This document shows positions 40,194-48,101 of a stretch of DNA of 64,000 nt, piece by piece. The notes below the pieces were generated by a model, which saw nothing but the letters and a program-made list of their open reading frames with translations, made no database searches and was not told where the DNA came from. Numbering within the stretch: the stretch's first letter is position 1; each line of letters opens with the position of its first letter. Source of the stretch: a virus; the IMG/VR virus record IMGVR_UViG_3300036820_000006, positions 35,276 to 99,275 of that record; one strand, written 5' to 3'. The position numbers were made by a program, and so were the translations under genes.

Positions 40194-41000
40194 TCAATCT
40201 GCATCGCGCGCAGCCCATACCTCGTTGACAATGCGCTTGCCTTCATCGTCGAGATACGGGAACATATCGAAGCTCTTGCTGCTCATTCCTTCGTAAATGT
40301 CATCTTCGATCTGGCGTAGCGGATTGCCCCGGCGCGCTTGATTGCCGCTGCCGTCGCCCAGCTCTTGCACGAGGAATGCTTCGAGCAAGGTGCCGACTTG
40401 GTTAGCGTCCCATTCGTCTAAAGAATCGGTTAGGCCCGAGAACTTATAAGCATTCGCGCCGGTGTGTTCCCCACCCAGCCACGCATCCAGCGTGTTGGGG
40501 TAGTAGCTGTTGAAACCGTCATAACTGGTAAACTTCGCCGCGATCTGCTCATTCAACAACTGCATGCTGACACGCCGGAATATCTCCTGCACCGCTGCGC
40601 GCGAAACCGTGACGAAAATGCGGTCGGTCGTGAAGTTGTACTCGCGCGGCGATACCAACTCGCTGAACTCCAGCGCGAGGTCCAGCTTGGTTTCCGCTTT
40701 CACATACGCAGCAAAGTTCTCCGCATACTCTTTGGCATAGGCTGAGTAAGCTGCGGGCCAGCTCACATGCTCCCATAAATCCTCGCCCGGCTTGGTGACA
40801 GTGCGCTCGCCGTTGGCGTCGGGCGCGCCTACCAGTTCATATTGATCGCCTGAGTCGTCCTGGGTCAGCTGCTCTACTTGATTATCTAGCTCGCGCGAAT
40901 GCATCGACTCGTAGAACCCGCTGAATGGGAGGGTGGATTCTACTCGCGCGGAGTCAGGTTCAGGCTGCAGTTGCGATTGCAGTTGCGATTCAATTGTCAT
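40194..41000 (-). CDS. Conserved phage protein (LPFSGFYESMHS...)
   Basis: 268 aa. LPFSGFYESMHSRELDNQVE, SWPAAYSAYAKEYAENFAAY, LALEFSELVSPREYNFTTDR, then FTSYDGFNSYYPNTLDAW. This is a widespread uncharacterised phage protein; the N-terminal motif is the most conserved part. Acidic overall. It overlaps the DUF3846-like gene by 11 bp. Confidence 0.65.
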   Translation of the reverse strand: MTIESQLQSQLQPEPDSARVESTLPFSGFYESMHSRELDNQVEQLTQDDSGDQYELVGAPDANGERTVTKPGEDLWEHVSWPAAYSAYAKEYAENFAAYVKAETKLDLALEFSELVSPREYNFTTDRIFVTVSRAAVQEIFRRVSMQLLNEQIAAKFTSYDGFNSYYPNTLDAWLGGEHTGANAYKFSGLTDSLDEWDANQVGTLLEAFLVQELGDGSGNQARRGNPLRQIEDDIYEGMSSKSFDMFPYLDDEGKRIVNEVWAARDAD

Positions 41001-41379
41001 CGCTGCTCACCCTCGGTCTTTGTGCTGTCAGCGCTGTCATAGCAGCGTGCATTACTGCAGCCTTCTCAAACGCTGCCGCATAGGCCCGCGCGCGCTGTCC
41101 ACGGGGCTCGCCAATCACAATTGCGTCACCTACAATCACGTCGTAACCGTTGAACTTGTAGAATGCAGTAGCATTCGCGTTGGCGGGCAAGCCTTCCAGC
41201 TTGCCTTCTTCATTGATCCACATATCGCGCCCATCGAAAGTTTTGACAAGTTCAATCAGCCCGCCCACTACACCTTGCAGATAGGGCAGCGAATCCTTGC
41301 GCCCGCTAGGCGGCACTGTTACATGCTCAATGCGGCCATCGGTACGGTAGATGGTGCCGATGCGTTCACGTTTGCTCAT
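40990..41379 (-). CDS. DUF3846-like protein
   Basis: 129 aa. LPYLQGVVGGLIELVKTFDG, MWINEEGKLEGLPANANATA and DVIVGDAIVIGEPRG follow the DUF3846 pattern (LQ.lVGG.IE, WvNEeGkl.glp.N..AT, d.ivGdavv). The family is common in phages, plasmids and conjugative elements; its function is unknown. Confidence 0.75.
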   Translation of the reverse strand: MSKRERIGTIYRTDGRIEHVTVPPSGRKDSLPYLQGVVGGLIELVKTFDGRDMWINEEGKLEGLPANANATAFYKFNGYDVIVGDAIVIGEPRGQRARAYAAAFEKAAVMHAAMTALTAQRPRVSSDDN

Positions 41380-41382
41380 CTC

Positions 41383-41862
41383 TCACAGTCTCCAATCCTT
41401 GACATTGATCGCGTACAACTCTTCAAACCGCACCAAGTCAGCTTCGATAAGCTCCTGCTTGTACGCGGCGATGTTGCGCTCAAAATCGCTCACCGCGCCG
41501 ATGAACGCGCCAGATTCGTGTGCCGTGCTCGCGGTTTGCACGAATCCATCGGAGGTGATGCTTATCGGCGCGAGCAACTGGCCGCCGCGCACGCCATCTC
41601 TCGCGCCATAGTCATGCCCGATGATTGCGCCAACTAACGCGACCATCTGCGGGCTGAATCTGAATTTGGCTGGATTGACGCGCTCGGCAAATCCGGCGTC
41701 AATGCCAGCCTGCCCGGTTGGCTTGACTAATTCCGCCAGCTTCCAGCCTTGGGTCAGCTCCTGATCCACGCGGTAGCTCTGGCCCCGCCGCAACACATAC
41801 TGAGTACGGTTATGCGCGTTAGATAGCTCCTGCGCTTTCGCGATTGCGGTCTGCTTAGTCAT
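41383..41862 (-). CDS. Hypothetical early protein
   Basis: 159 aa from ATG 41862 (GGGAGAGAG upstream); the frame to 42048 passes through regulatory hairpin DNA. TKQTAIAKAQELSNAHNRTQ, RRGQSYRVDQELTQGWKLAE, RFSPQMVALVGAIIGHDYGA. Two bipartite elements lie upstream. Function unknown. Confidence 0.6.
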   Translation of the reverse strand: MTKQTAIAKAQELSNAHNRTQYVLRRGQSYRVDQELTQGWKLAELVKPTGQAGIDAGFAERVNPAKFRFSPQMVALVGAIIGHDYGARDGVRGGQLLAPISITSDGFVQTASTAHESGAFIGAVSDFERNIAAYKQELIEADLVRFEELYAINVKDWRL

Positions 41863-41909
41863 TGCGCTCACTCTCTCCCTCTTACTGGAAAATCCAAAAG
41901 CGGCGAATA

Positions 41910-41937
41910 GATGCGCTACTCGCCGCTTTGGATTCAT
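41910..41937 (-). promoter_or_regulatory. Bipartite element, copy 6, inside a 15-bp hairpin
   Basis: ATGAATC-N15-CGCATC on the minus strand. A hairpin pairs 41891-41906 with 41920-41934 (15 bp, one bulged A); the GATGCG half lies in its loop and the GATTCAT half at its foot. It is 48 bp upstream of ATG 41862. Confidence 0.65.
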
Positions 41938-42020
41938 TTCATGGACGCGTCTCCGCTGCTTCCTCATGCTTTCTGATTGGTGTTCTTTGGTGTTCTTTAG
42001 GTGTATTACGATGCCGCTTA

Positions 42021-42048
42021 GATGCGCCACCTCGGTAAAAAGATTCAT
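42021..42048 (-). promoter_or_regulatory. Bipartite element, copy 3
   Basis: ATGAATC-N15-CGCATC on the minus strand, 18 bp downstream of the stop of the gene ending at 42066, and upstream of copy 6. Two elements in tandem before one gene. Confidence 0.65.
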
Positions 42049-42065
42049 CGTTCCCGCTTGCTTGC

Positions 42066-42293
42066 TCAGTATTCCGCGACTGTGACATCTCCTAGCGCGA
42101 TCTCGCTCTCACCTGCGGTGCCCAGCTCTAGCTCAGTGGCTGCATTACTCTCCAGCGAGTCTAGCAGCGCATTGGCATCCATCTGCTGATAACCTTGCTC
42201 GCCGCGCTCGCTCGCGTCCTCTGGCTGAGGCGGAAGTTGGTGCAGCAACTGCGCAGCTGGATATTGCGATTCGTTCGTGCTGAATTTTGCCAT
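42066..42293 (-). CDS. Small acidic protein
   Basis: 75 aa; AGGAGG upstream. LLHQLPPQPEDASERGEQGY, MDANALLDSLESNAATELEL. Probably disordered and acidic. Function unknown. Confidence 0.55.
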   Translation of the reverse strand: MAKFSTNESQYPAAQLLHQLPPQPEDASERGEQGYQQMDANALLDSLESNAATELELGTAGESEIALGDVTVAEY

Positions 42294-42362
42294 GACGATT
42301 ATTACCTCCTAGGTGGATGGTTGATTGTTGATGAAATGTTGACTTGGATGTTGATGTGCGAC

Positions 42363-43181
42363 TCAGGCTGCCTGCTCTAGCGCATCCGCGCCAGCGTCAT
42401 CCGCAGCGCTAGCGCTGCTCGTCATGTTGCGCAAAGCCTCGCTAACCTCTTGGAACTGTTTAGGCACCGGCAAACCGCCGAGCGTCATCGATGCAAGCTC
42501 GCCCAAAGTTTCATCGGGCGTGGTCGCGGCGTAATTGCTGATACCTGACCGGATACTGCCTAAAACTCTGTCACCGCCGCCGCCGCTCTTGAGCATGTTG
42601 ACGAACGCCGCAGGATTCTTCCCATAATTGCCGACAAACATCTTTAGCGTCGCCACTGCAATGCCTTTTACCAGCGCGCCATTAGTAATCGCATTGAGTA
42701 CATGCCCGATCTCATGCCACGTAGCGAACTTGTAGTAGGTTTCCAGTGCTTCCAACTCCGTCGCGCCTGCGTCCAGCACGCGTTTGTATTGCGCTGCTGA
42801 TACATTGTTGACGCCATTCTGCTCTAAGCGGGCCGGTGTCAGCAGGGACCCAGCGGACATATTCACTTCAATCACAAGATTACGCGGGGGATACGCTATC
42901 GTAGCCATATCGCCATCCTTGGCTGCATTGGCAAACAAAATGCGTACATGCTTTTTGAATTGCGTAGTGAACTCAGGCGATAACGCGCTGGCGCTCACCG
43001 CTGCGACTACACCGCGCGCCTGCGCTACCGTGCGCTCGGTATAGTCTGAATCGACGGGTTCGGATGAGTCCGAACTGACTTTGGCTAAATCCTCGCTGGG
43101 AATGTCAGCCACGGTTATCAGTTGCAGGCCCGCGCCGGTGATAAGCGCGCGAACTTGGTCTTTGTAGTTCTGCTCTGCCAT
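42363..43181 (-). CDS. HExxH zinc-metallopeptidase-like protein
   Basis: 272 aa; AGGGAGAG before ATG. YYKFATWHEIGHVLNAIT places HEIGH at 156-160, and TPDETLGELASM at 222-231 could give the third (Glu) ligand of a gluzincin. Residues 95-112 (IAYPPRNLVIEVNMSAGS) form the upstream edge strand typical of metallopeptidases. No signal peptide, so it would act in the cytoplasm. Substrate unknown; a host-takeover or anti-defence protease is possible. Confidence 0.55.
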   Translation of the reverse strand: MAEQNYKDQVRALITGAGLQLITVADIPSEDLAKVSSDSSEPVDSDYTERTVAQARGVVAAVSASALSPEFTTQFKKHVRILFANAAKDGDMATIAYPPRNLVIEVNMSAGSLLTPARLEQNGVNNVSAAQYKRVLDAGATELEALETYYKFATWHEIGHVLNAITNGALVKGIAVATLKMFVGNYGKNPAAFVNMLKSGGGGDRVLGSIRSGISNYAATTPDETLGELASMTLGGLPVPKQFQEVSEALRNMTSSASAADDAGADALEQAA

Positions 43182-43243
43182 CTCTCACTCTCCCTACATA
43201 CAATAGCTCACCTTCGGCTACTGTGTGCTGTTGTGCTGCCTTG

Positions 43244-43271
43244 GATGCGCTCACCCGGCGCAAAGATTCAC
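43244..43271 (-). promoter_or_regulatory. Bipartite element, copy 4
   Basis: GTGAATC-N15-CGCATC on the minus strand, 63 bp upstream of the metallopeptidase-like gene start. Confidence 0.65.
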
Positions 43272-43277
43272 ATCTGC

Positions 43278-43616
43278 TCACAGCAGGTGCGCGGCTACCC
43301 TGCTTAGCTGGTTTACAAAATCGTTCAATTGACCGACTTCGGCCAAGCCGATAGCTGCTCCGATAACGAACATTCCAGCGATAGCAAGCGCGGCTATCGC
43401 TGCCGGATGCACGCCCTGGTAAGGTGCTTCGTAGGCGAATTGCGGCACGCTAGCAGCATCGCCGCTAGCTGCGCCGCTAGCTGCGCCCGCGTCAGCTTGC
43501 TGTTGCCGCGCGCTGATAAGCTGCTCGACTTCATCTTGGCGCGCGGCAACCGCCTGACGATTCAGCTGCGCTGCACGATTGCGCAGGTTAGTGGTGGTAA
43601 GTGTGGATGACGACAT
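43278..43616 (-). CDS. Single-span membrane protein
   Basis: 112 aa; GGGAGGGG upstream. The N-terminal 55 residues are polar and Ala/Gln-rich, followed by AAIAALAIAGMFVIGAAIGL and an amphipathic end (LNDFVNQLSRVAAHLL). Function unknown. Confidence 0.55.
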   Translation of the reverse strand: MSSSTLTTTNLRNRAAQLNRQAVAARQDEVEQLISARQQQADAGAASGAASGDAASVPQFAYEAPYQGVHPAAIAALAIAGMFVIGAAIGLAEVGQLNDFVNQLSRVAAHLL

Positions 43617-43657
43617 TTGAACCCCTCCCGTTTTAGTGCTTCAGTTTCCTTATTCCC

Positions 43658-43948
43658 TTATTCTGCAAACCTCATTCCGCGCTGCTCTAACTGCTCGGTA
43701 ATGAACTCGTCCAGCTTGGCGAAGTCCAGCGCGCCAAGCTCCGCGTGTTCGAGCATGAAACGCAATGCGCGCCCATGATCGAACCAGCGTTGGCGTGCTA
43801 CTGCCCAGCGTGATACGGGCAGCGTGCTACCTTTTTCAGCCCATTCGTTGATGACCGCGAGCAAGTTCTCCTGTTGATCCGTAAAATCGCCCGCGTGTTT
43901 GCGCGCGTAGCTTTGCGTGAGTCGTTTTCTAATCATGGCGTCATCCAT
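43658..43948 (-). CDS. Small early protein
   Basis: 96 aa; ATG lies inside the end of the upstream gene (16-bp overlap). MIRKRLTQSYARKHAGDFTD, NEWAEKGSTLPVSRWAVARQ, ALDFAKLDEFITEQLEQRGM. Helical. No family recognised. Confidence 0.55.
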   Translation of the reverse strand: MDDAMIRKRLTQSYARKHAGDFTDQQENLLAVINEWAEKGSTLPVSRWAVARQRWFDHGRALRFMLEHAELGALDFAKLDEFITEQLEQRGMRFAE

Positions 43949-44589
43949 CCCATCGCTTTCCCGCTGCCGCTAACCATCGTTACCGTGCCGGAATGTGTTT
44001 CGACATCCCAGCCATGCTCACGCGCCAACTGCGCAATCGTTCCCGCTTGCTCGCGCGTGCCTGCGATCCAAGCGCGCGAACCTGTTTGCAGTATGCCGCT
44101 AACATCTTCCACAGTGCGGAATCCCACAGGCGCAAGTGCCGCATTCAGCGCGTCGCGACGCATGTAGCGCGAGCGAATTTCGTACAGCACATCTGAACCT
44201 GTGCGCTGCTCGCTGAACACTAGCACGGACTGTTGCTTGAACTGGCGTGCTACCTCTTCAGCCACCTCTAAGGCATCCCACTCGCGCGCATTGACCCACA
44301 CTAAATGCGCCGATGGTTCCGCGCCATCCTGCCATGTGCCTAGCGCGGGCGTTACTGTTGCATGCTCGCGCTCGCGCTGCTGTTGCTCGCGTTGGTCTGC
44401 GCTGCGCACCGTGCGCGCGGTTACCAGTCTGCGCAATTCCTGCTCTAGCTGCGTCTGCAATTGGCTATGCAGCGCGCGCTCTGCTTGCGCCAGCGTGAGT
44501 GCTAGCTGCGTGTTAGCACTGGCGAATAGGTGTTGTGTTGCTAGTTGCGCCTGTTGTGGCTGTTGTGGCTGTAACTGTAGCTGTGCCAT
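43933..44589 (-). CDS. Gln-rich early protein
   Basis: 218 aa from ATG 44589 (AGGGAAGG upstream). The first 90 residues are Gln/Ala-rich helix (LQLQPQQPQQAQLATQHLFA, QTQLEQELRRLVTARTVRSA). The second half is alpha/beta (WVNAREWDALEVAEEVARQF, SVLVFSEQRTGSDVLYEIRS, REHGWDVETHSGTVTMVSG). Two-domain layout; function unknown. Confidence 0.55.
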   Translation of the reverse strand: MAQLQLQPQQPQQAQLATQHLFASANTQLALTLAQAERALHSQLQTQLEQELRRLVTARTVRSADQREQQQREREHATVTPALGTWQDGAEPSAHLVWVNAREWDALEVAEEVARQFKQQSVLVFSEQRTGSDVLYEIRSRYMRRDALNAALAPVGFRTVEDVSGILQTGSRAWIAGTREQAGTIAQLAREHGWDVETHSGTVTMVSGSGKAMGWMTP

Positions 44590-44642
44590 CTCAATACCTT
44601 CCCTCTGCTGTGCTGCTCTGTGCGCGCTGAGTGCTGCCAGTG

Positions 44643-44670
44643 GATGCACAGCACCCTGCGAATGATTCAC
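44643..44670 (-). promoter_or_regulatory. Bipartite element, copy 5
   Basis: GTGAATC-N15-TGCATC on the minus strand, flanked by CAGTG and CACTG inverted repeats, 54 bp upstream of ATG 44589. Confidence 0.65.
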
Positions 44671-44679
44671 TGCCTAGGC

Positions 44680-44958
44680 TCAAAACGTCAGTCCGCCTGA
44701 CTCCGCATTATCGACTGCACTCGCGCCACGATTCACTAGCGCGTTACGTGTGGGCCAACTTGTGCTTAGCTGCTGTGCGACCATCTCCCATATGCGCTTA
44801 TCGGCTGCACGCTGAGGATTCGTTCCCAGCTTCTTAGGTAACCGGTTGAAGTGACTCTGTACATGGCGCAAACTGGGAATGCGCGCGATATGCGCGCGAA
44901 TAGGCGCGAAGGTGGGAGTTTGCGGATTGCCTAGCTGGGTGCGAACGTTGGAAGTCAT
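44680..44958 (-). CDS. Small early protein
   Basis: 92 aa. IRAHIARIPSLRHVQSHFNR, AADKRIWEMVAQQLSTSWPT. Basic N-terminal half; no family recognised. It ends just upstream of bipartite element copy 5. Confidence 0.5.
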   Translation of the reverse strand: MTSNVRTQLGNPQTPTFAPIRAHIARIPSLRHVQSHFNRLPKKLGTNPQRAADKRIWEMVAQQLSTSWPTRNALVNRGASAVDNAESGGLTF

Positions 44959-45039
44959 AATGTCATCTCGAATCTGCGAGCTTGAAAGCTCGCGATGCTA
45001 TGAGGTGAAGTGCGACTGAGGCAGGAGGCAGGCGGTTAG

Positions 45040-45068
45040 GATGCTGCCCGCCTACCTCAGCGATTCAA
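45040..45068 (-). promoter_or_regulatory. Bipartite element, degenerate copy 8
   Basis: TTGAATC-N16-AGCATC on the minus strand (one base longer spacer), 82 bp upstream of ATG 44958; a second TTTGAATC follows at 45073-45080. Confidence 0.45.
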
Positions 45069-45075
45069 CAGCGAT

Positions 45076-45465
45076 TCAAAGCTCAACTGCGCCTAGCGCG
45101 TCTGGCGCGTCGCTTACATCGGTGGCGATGGTCGCGTGCGCGCGGTTAGCTAGATAGCCATAATGCATCTGCTCATCTTCAGCGTCCGCGCCTGCCAACG
45201 CTATAGCCGAAGCTTGGCGCACACGTTGCCAATGCGCCGTGGCAGCTGCATCACGTTCACGTTGCGCTGTGATGGCAGTCGCATCGCGCTGGTTAGCTTC
45301 CCATTCGCGGTAAGGTGCCCAGCAAAACTGCCAGTAGATGCTGCCAGCCGGTTCTAGCTGTTGCTGACGCAGGCAACGACGCAGGCAGCCTTGGTGAGTT
45401 AGCGCACATAGCGCATATTCGTCCAGGTCGGCTAAGTTGAGTCTAGGTGAGGTTGAAATGCTCAT
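45076..45465 (-). CDS. Small early protein
   Basis: 129 aa from ATG 45465 (GGAG nine bases upstream). LADLDEYALCALTHQGCLRR, CWAPYREWEANQRDATAITA. Ala/Arg-rich helices. Function unknown. Confidence 0.55.
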   Translation of the reverse strand: MSISTSPRLNLADLDEYALCALTHQGCLRRCLRQQQLEPAGSIYWQFCWAPYREWEANQRDATAITAQRERDAAATAHWQRVRQASAIALAGADAEDEQMHYGYLANRAHATIATDVSDAPDALGAVEL

Positions 45466-45580
45466 GGGTGAAAGCTCCGAATCTGCGCCGGTGGCGCGAT
45501 GCAATAGAGGTTTGAAAAGCCTTGAAAACCCGATGTGCAACATAGCGAACTGCGTGTTACACGGTGGATACGCTAAGTTA

Positions 45581-45796
45581 TTAGAATGCTTCAGCTTGCA
45601 CGTCAGCACGCACGCTGTCTTGTATGCGTGCAATCTTTGCCACACGGGCGATTGCAACGGCAGGTGTGGAAGCATCTTCGATAGCTTCTAAGATGTCGCC
45701 GTCTGCCCATGCTTCGACTACGATGTCCCAACCGCGCGTGTTGTAATGCTTGCGGGCGTACTGACGAACTGCTTCGACCAGGTTGTATTCGTCCAT
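45581..45796 (-). CDS. Conserved phage protein (YNLVEAVRQYARKHY...)
   Basis: 71 aa; AAAGGAT upstream. YNLVEAVRQYARKHYNTRGW, DIVVEAWADGDILEAIEDAS match a small family frequent in phages (Yaxkhy..gGWDvvvE). Function unknown. Confidence 0.65.
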   Translation of the reverse strand: MDEYNLVEAVRQYARKHYNTRGWDIVVEAWADGDILEAIEDASTPAVAIARVAKIARIQDSVRADVQAEAF

Positions 45797-46210
45797 TGCG
45801 GTATCCTTTCGTGTTGCTTAGTGGTGAAACGTGTTGCGTAGCAACTCTAACGCGTGGCGGGAGAATGTATATACCACGAAAGTGTTACATCTTTAGTAAC
45901 GTTACCTAAGTTGGCTACGCTGCGCGCTTATGAGTACCTAGCACGCGCTTGCGCACACCCGCGCTAAGGCACTCCCCGCGCCGCGCGCCGCGCCATCCCA
46001 TCCGTCCCCGCGCGCCCGCCCGCCACCTCGCGCACGCACGCTACACATGCAACAAACTTTCGCGCTTGCGCGTGCGCGCTCACTGGTCGCCGCCGCCAAC
46101 CAAGGGGTGGCCCGCGATCCGGGGGTGGCGGCTAGAGTGCTGATTCAACATAGATACCCATTATCAAATTTTATAAAAATTTCCCTGCGATCTTATTAAG
46201 CTAGGCAAGC
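45797..46210. other. Non-coding hinge: palindrome and GC-rich alternating tract
   Basis: No gene seen in ~410 bp. GTAACGTTAC (45896-45905) is a perfect palindrome next to an AT-rich -10-like sequence for the leftward gene. 45930-46130 is very GC-rich with alternating CGCGC blocks. 46150-46200 is AT-rich. Confidence 0.5.
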
Positions 46211-46239
46211 TGGACGGCAACATGATTTCATGTTATAAT
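46211..46239 (+). promoter_or_regulatory. Promoter with overlapping operator 1
   Basis: TGGACG (46211-46216), 17-base spacer, TATAAT (46234-46239). A perfect palindrome AACATGATTTCATGTT (46219-46234) fills the spacer and touches the -10, so a bound dimer would block RNA polymerase. A near-identical site lies at 49277-49292. Confidence 0.65.
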
Positions 46240-46272
46240 AGGGATGCACATGAATCACCTATGAGGCGGGCA

Positions 46273-46371
46273 ATGAGCGAGAAAAACGAAATGCGACGCA
46301 TAAAGGTTCCTGACGGTATGCTAGAGGCGGCGTGGGCTTGCTGGACCGGAGAGCACGGCATTGTGGGTTGA
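46273..46371 (+). CDS. 32-aa peptide behind the operator promoter
   Basis: ATG 46273 (ATG 46261 in frame) gives MSEKNEMRRIKVPDGMLEAA then WACWTGEHGIVG. It follows the operator-controlled promoter directly. It may be the N-terminal remnant of a larger gene, since the ending is abrupt. Confidence 0.35.
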   Translation: MSEKNEMRRIKVPDGMLEAAWACWTGEHGIVG

Positions 46372-46422
46372 GCATAAAAAGCACCCGCGCGCCTCGCGCC
46401 GTAAGAAGTGAGGATTATATAC

Positions 46423-46449
46423 TTGACAAAAGTATAGAGGCGGAATAAT
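46423..46449 (+). promoter_or_regulatory. Possible promoter
   Basis: TTGACA at 46423-46428 with AATAAT at 46444-46449 (15-base spacer, short). It points toward convergent leftward genes and no good rightward gene follows, so its use is doubtful. Confidence 0.3.
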
Positions 46450-46473
46450 CTGTGTTTATGGATGAGTTAAGTA

Positions 46474-46566
46474 TCACGATTTCTTCGGTTTACTTGACTT
46501 GGCAATACCCCGCATCGTCCTGCGGACATCCTTCTTTAGCTCCATTTGCTTACTCTTCTCATCCAT
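46474..46566 (-). CDS. 30-aa basic peptide
   Basis: ATG 46566 overlaps the stop of the winged-helix gene (AGGGAGA upstream). Reads MDEKSKQMELKKDVRRTMRG, IAKSSKPKKS. Small and basic; coding status moderate from the overlap and ribosome site. Confidence 0.4.
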   Translation of the reverse strand: MDEKSKQMELKKDVRRTMRGIAKSSKPKKS

Positions 46567-47488
46567 CGGGGGTCTCCCTGTGACCATCATTGACGGTCAG
46601 CTTTCCTAGGGGAGTCGCATTTGAAAGACTTGGCCCGCTGAACACATTGTTTTCGATGGTGTACAGGTTCTTTGCGGGGATGGGAAGCAGATAGGGAAGC
46701 TTTTTGCTAGCCTCTCTCTCTTTTTGCTCCTCTTCCTTCGCTTGATGCTCTCTAAGAAGTTGCCACAAGTTTTCTATACGCTGATCGCTTTCCTTCTTCT
46801 TTCCTCTTAGTTGAGTAATTTCTTCTACAAATTCGTCGAGAATGGCTTTCCATCGCGAGTCGCTATCGGTGCGGGTTCTCATCATCGCAAGCATTAACTT
46901 GTTCGCCAGTTTGGAATGATCCTCAAGGATGCTTTCCTCACTCTTGACTTCCCATCCGGGTTTTTGGCGGACGCGTCCGTCGTTATGGAGCACGGCGATC
47001 TTCGACTCTCCACCTACACCGTCAACGTACTTCTTTGCGATTTGTAGCAACTGCAATGCAGCAGCGATGCCATCTTCTGTCTGCATTTGCTCGAGAGCGG
47101 TTAATATGCGGGAAAAAACATGACGATCTATATTCAGTTCAGCCTCAACGCGCGCCCCAGATGCAGTTACTAAATTGCCCGGTCGCGAGATCATCGGCAG
47201 CCACAGCGCCACGCGGAGCTGATTCTTGCTAAGAGGCAGCTTGATAAGACGTGATGTGAGTATGACTCCCATGGCTCTCCATCCTCCTTTGAATTTATAG
47301 TGTGGGCGCACTACCTTGGCCTGCATTTCTAACTGCTCGCCATCGAAAGTTTGAAGGGAGATCACCTCGCGCAGCGTTTCCGGCTTAGCGCCTTGAGCGC
47401 CTTGAGCGCCTCGCCTATGCGCGGGCAGGCGCGACGTTGTGCTGGACTGTTTTGTGCCGGGCTGGGGCATGTTGTTGCCTGCCAGCAT
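46559..47488 (-). CDS. Winged-helix-like protein, possible Rep or repressor
   Basis: 309 aa. Residues ~65-150 (MGVILTSRLIKLPLSKNQLR, ALWLPMISRPGNLVTASGAR, VEAELNIDRHVFSRILTALE) look like a winged-helix pair as in plasmid Rep and phage replication proteins. The rest is helical coiled coil (ITQLRGKKKESDQRIENLWQ, KEEEQKEREASKK). Sited at the transcription hinge. An imperfect palindrome GTTGTAGC-TGG-GCTGCAAC lies just upstream of its ATG and may allow autoregulation. A role in replication initiation or regulation is inference. Confidence 0.45.
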   Translation of the reverse strand: MLAGNNMPQPGTKQSSTTSRLPAHRRGAQGAQGAKPETLREVISLQTFDGEQLEMQAKVVRPHYKFKGGWRAMGVILTSRLIKLPLSKNQLRVALWLPMISRPGNLVTASGARVEAELNIDRHVFSRILTALEQMQTEDGIAAALQLLQIAKKYVDGVGGESKIAVLHNDGRVRQKPGWEVKSEESILEDHSKLANKLMLAMMRTRTDSDSRWKAILDEFVEEITQLRGKKKESDQRIENLWQLLREHQAKEEEQKEREASKKLPYLLPIPAKNLYTIENNVFSGPSLSNATPLGKLTVNDGHRETPDG

Positions 47489-47575
47489 ACTACAAGTTGC
47501 AGCCCAGCTACAACATTCTCAGTATCAAGTTATTGCAAACTAAGATGGTTGCGGCGTTTTCCTTCTGAATAAATA

Positions 47576-47710
47576 CTAAGCACCTTTGTGCTGACCGCGA
47601 CGGAAGGCTTCGATGACGGCGGCGTTCACCTCGTCGCCATGCCACCTCGAATCGGACGGATCGGCCACGAGCAAATCCTTGATCTCCTTGGGCACTTCAT
47701 CCTCCGGCAC
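47576..47710 (-). pseudogene. 3' remnant of a small gene
   Basis: A frame with no proper start (GTG 47710 at best) reads EFLVPEDEVPKEIKDLLVAD, SDSRWHGDEVNAAVIEAFRR and GQHKGA to TAG 47576. It is convincingly protein-like but lacks a ribosome site and N-terminus, so it looks like a decayed gene left in the divergent region. Confidence 0.4.
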
Positions 47711-47728
47711 GAGGAACTCAACACATGA

Positions 47729-47756
47729 TTGAGATCGCAGGCAGGAAGAATATTAA
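47729..47756 (+). promoter_or_regulatory. Possible promoter for rightward genes
   Basis: TTGAGA (47729-47734), 16-base spacer, TATTAA (47751-47756), 43 bp upstream of ATG 47799. The divergent position fits; match is moderate. Confidence 0.35.
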
Positions 47757-47798
47757 AGTGTATGTGATGAGGTTGCTGAGCGAGGGAGATCAACGCTG

Positions 47799-48101
47799 AT
47801 GCGAGCTGAACTCAAAATTCACCCTCAGTGGTACGCGCAGCGCCTAGCGCGCATGAAACGCTTGATCGAGCTAAACGCGCCTGCGATAGTCATACGCATG
47901 GAAGCCGAGCTGCTGCTGACCAGTTTCCGCTGCCGCACGCCCCGCGAGTGGTTATGGAAGAACCTGCTGGCCAAGCAGCCGAATTGGTTGCTGCGACTGG
48001 TGAGCAAACGCTACCGCGAGATAGACGACGCGGTGAATCGCTACGAGAATGACCCGGAGGTGGTCGCAGCCGCAGCCGCAGCCACAGCACTACCACGCTA
48101 A
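47799..48101 (+). CDS. Small paralogue B of the gene at 11.8 kb
   Basis: 100 aa; GAGGGAG upstream. ARMKRLIELNAPAIVIRMEA, LLLTSFRCRTPREWLWKNLL and NWLLRLVSKRYREIDDAVNR parallel the leftward gene at 11797-12102. It ends in an Ala run encoded by GCAGCC repeats. A 24-codon ORF (47725-47799) overlaps its start but is not convincing. Confidence 0.65.
   Translation: MRAELKIHPQWYAQRLARMKRLIELNAPAIVIRMEAELLLTSFRCRTPREWLWKNLLAKQPNWLLRLVSKRYREIDDAVNRYENDPEVVAAAAAATALPR

Noticed and set aside
46458-46583. 41-codon rightward ORF behind TTGACA at 46.42 kb
   Set aside because: No ribosome site, overlaps the convergent winged-helix and basic-peptide genes, and its sequence is not protein-like.
47725-47799. 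24-codon ORF overlapping the start of paralogue B
   Set aside because: No ribosome site and it covers the likely -10 region; too short to support.
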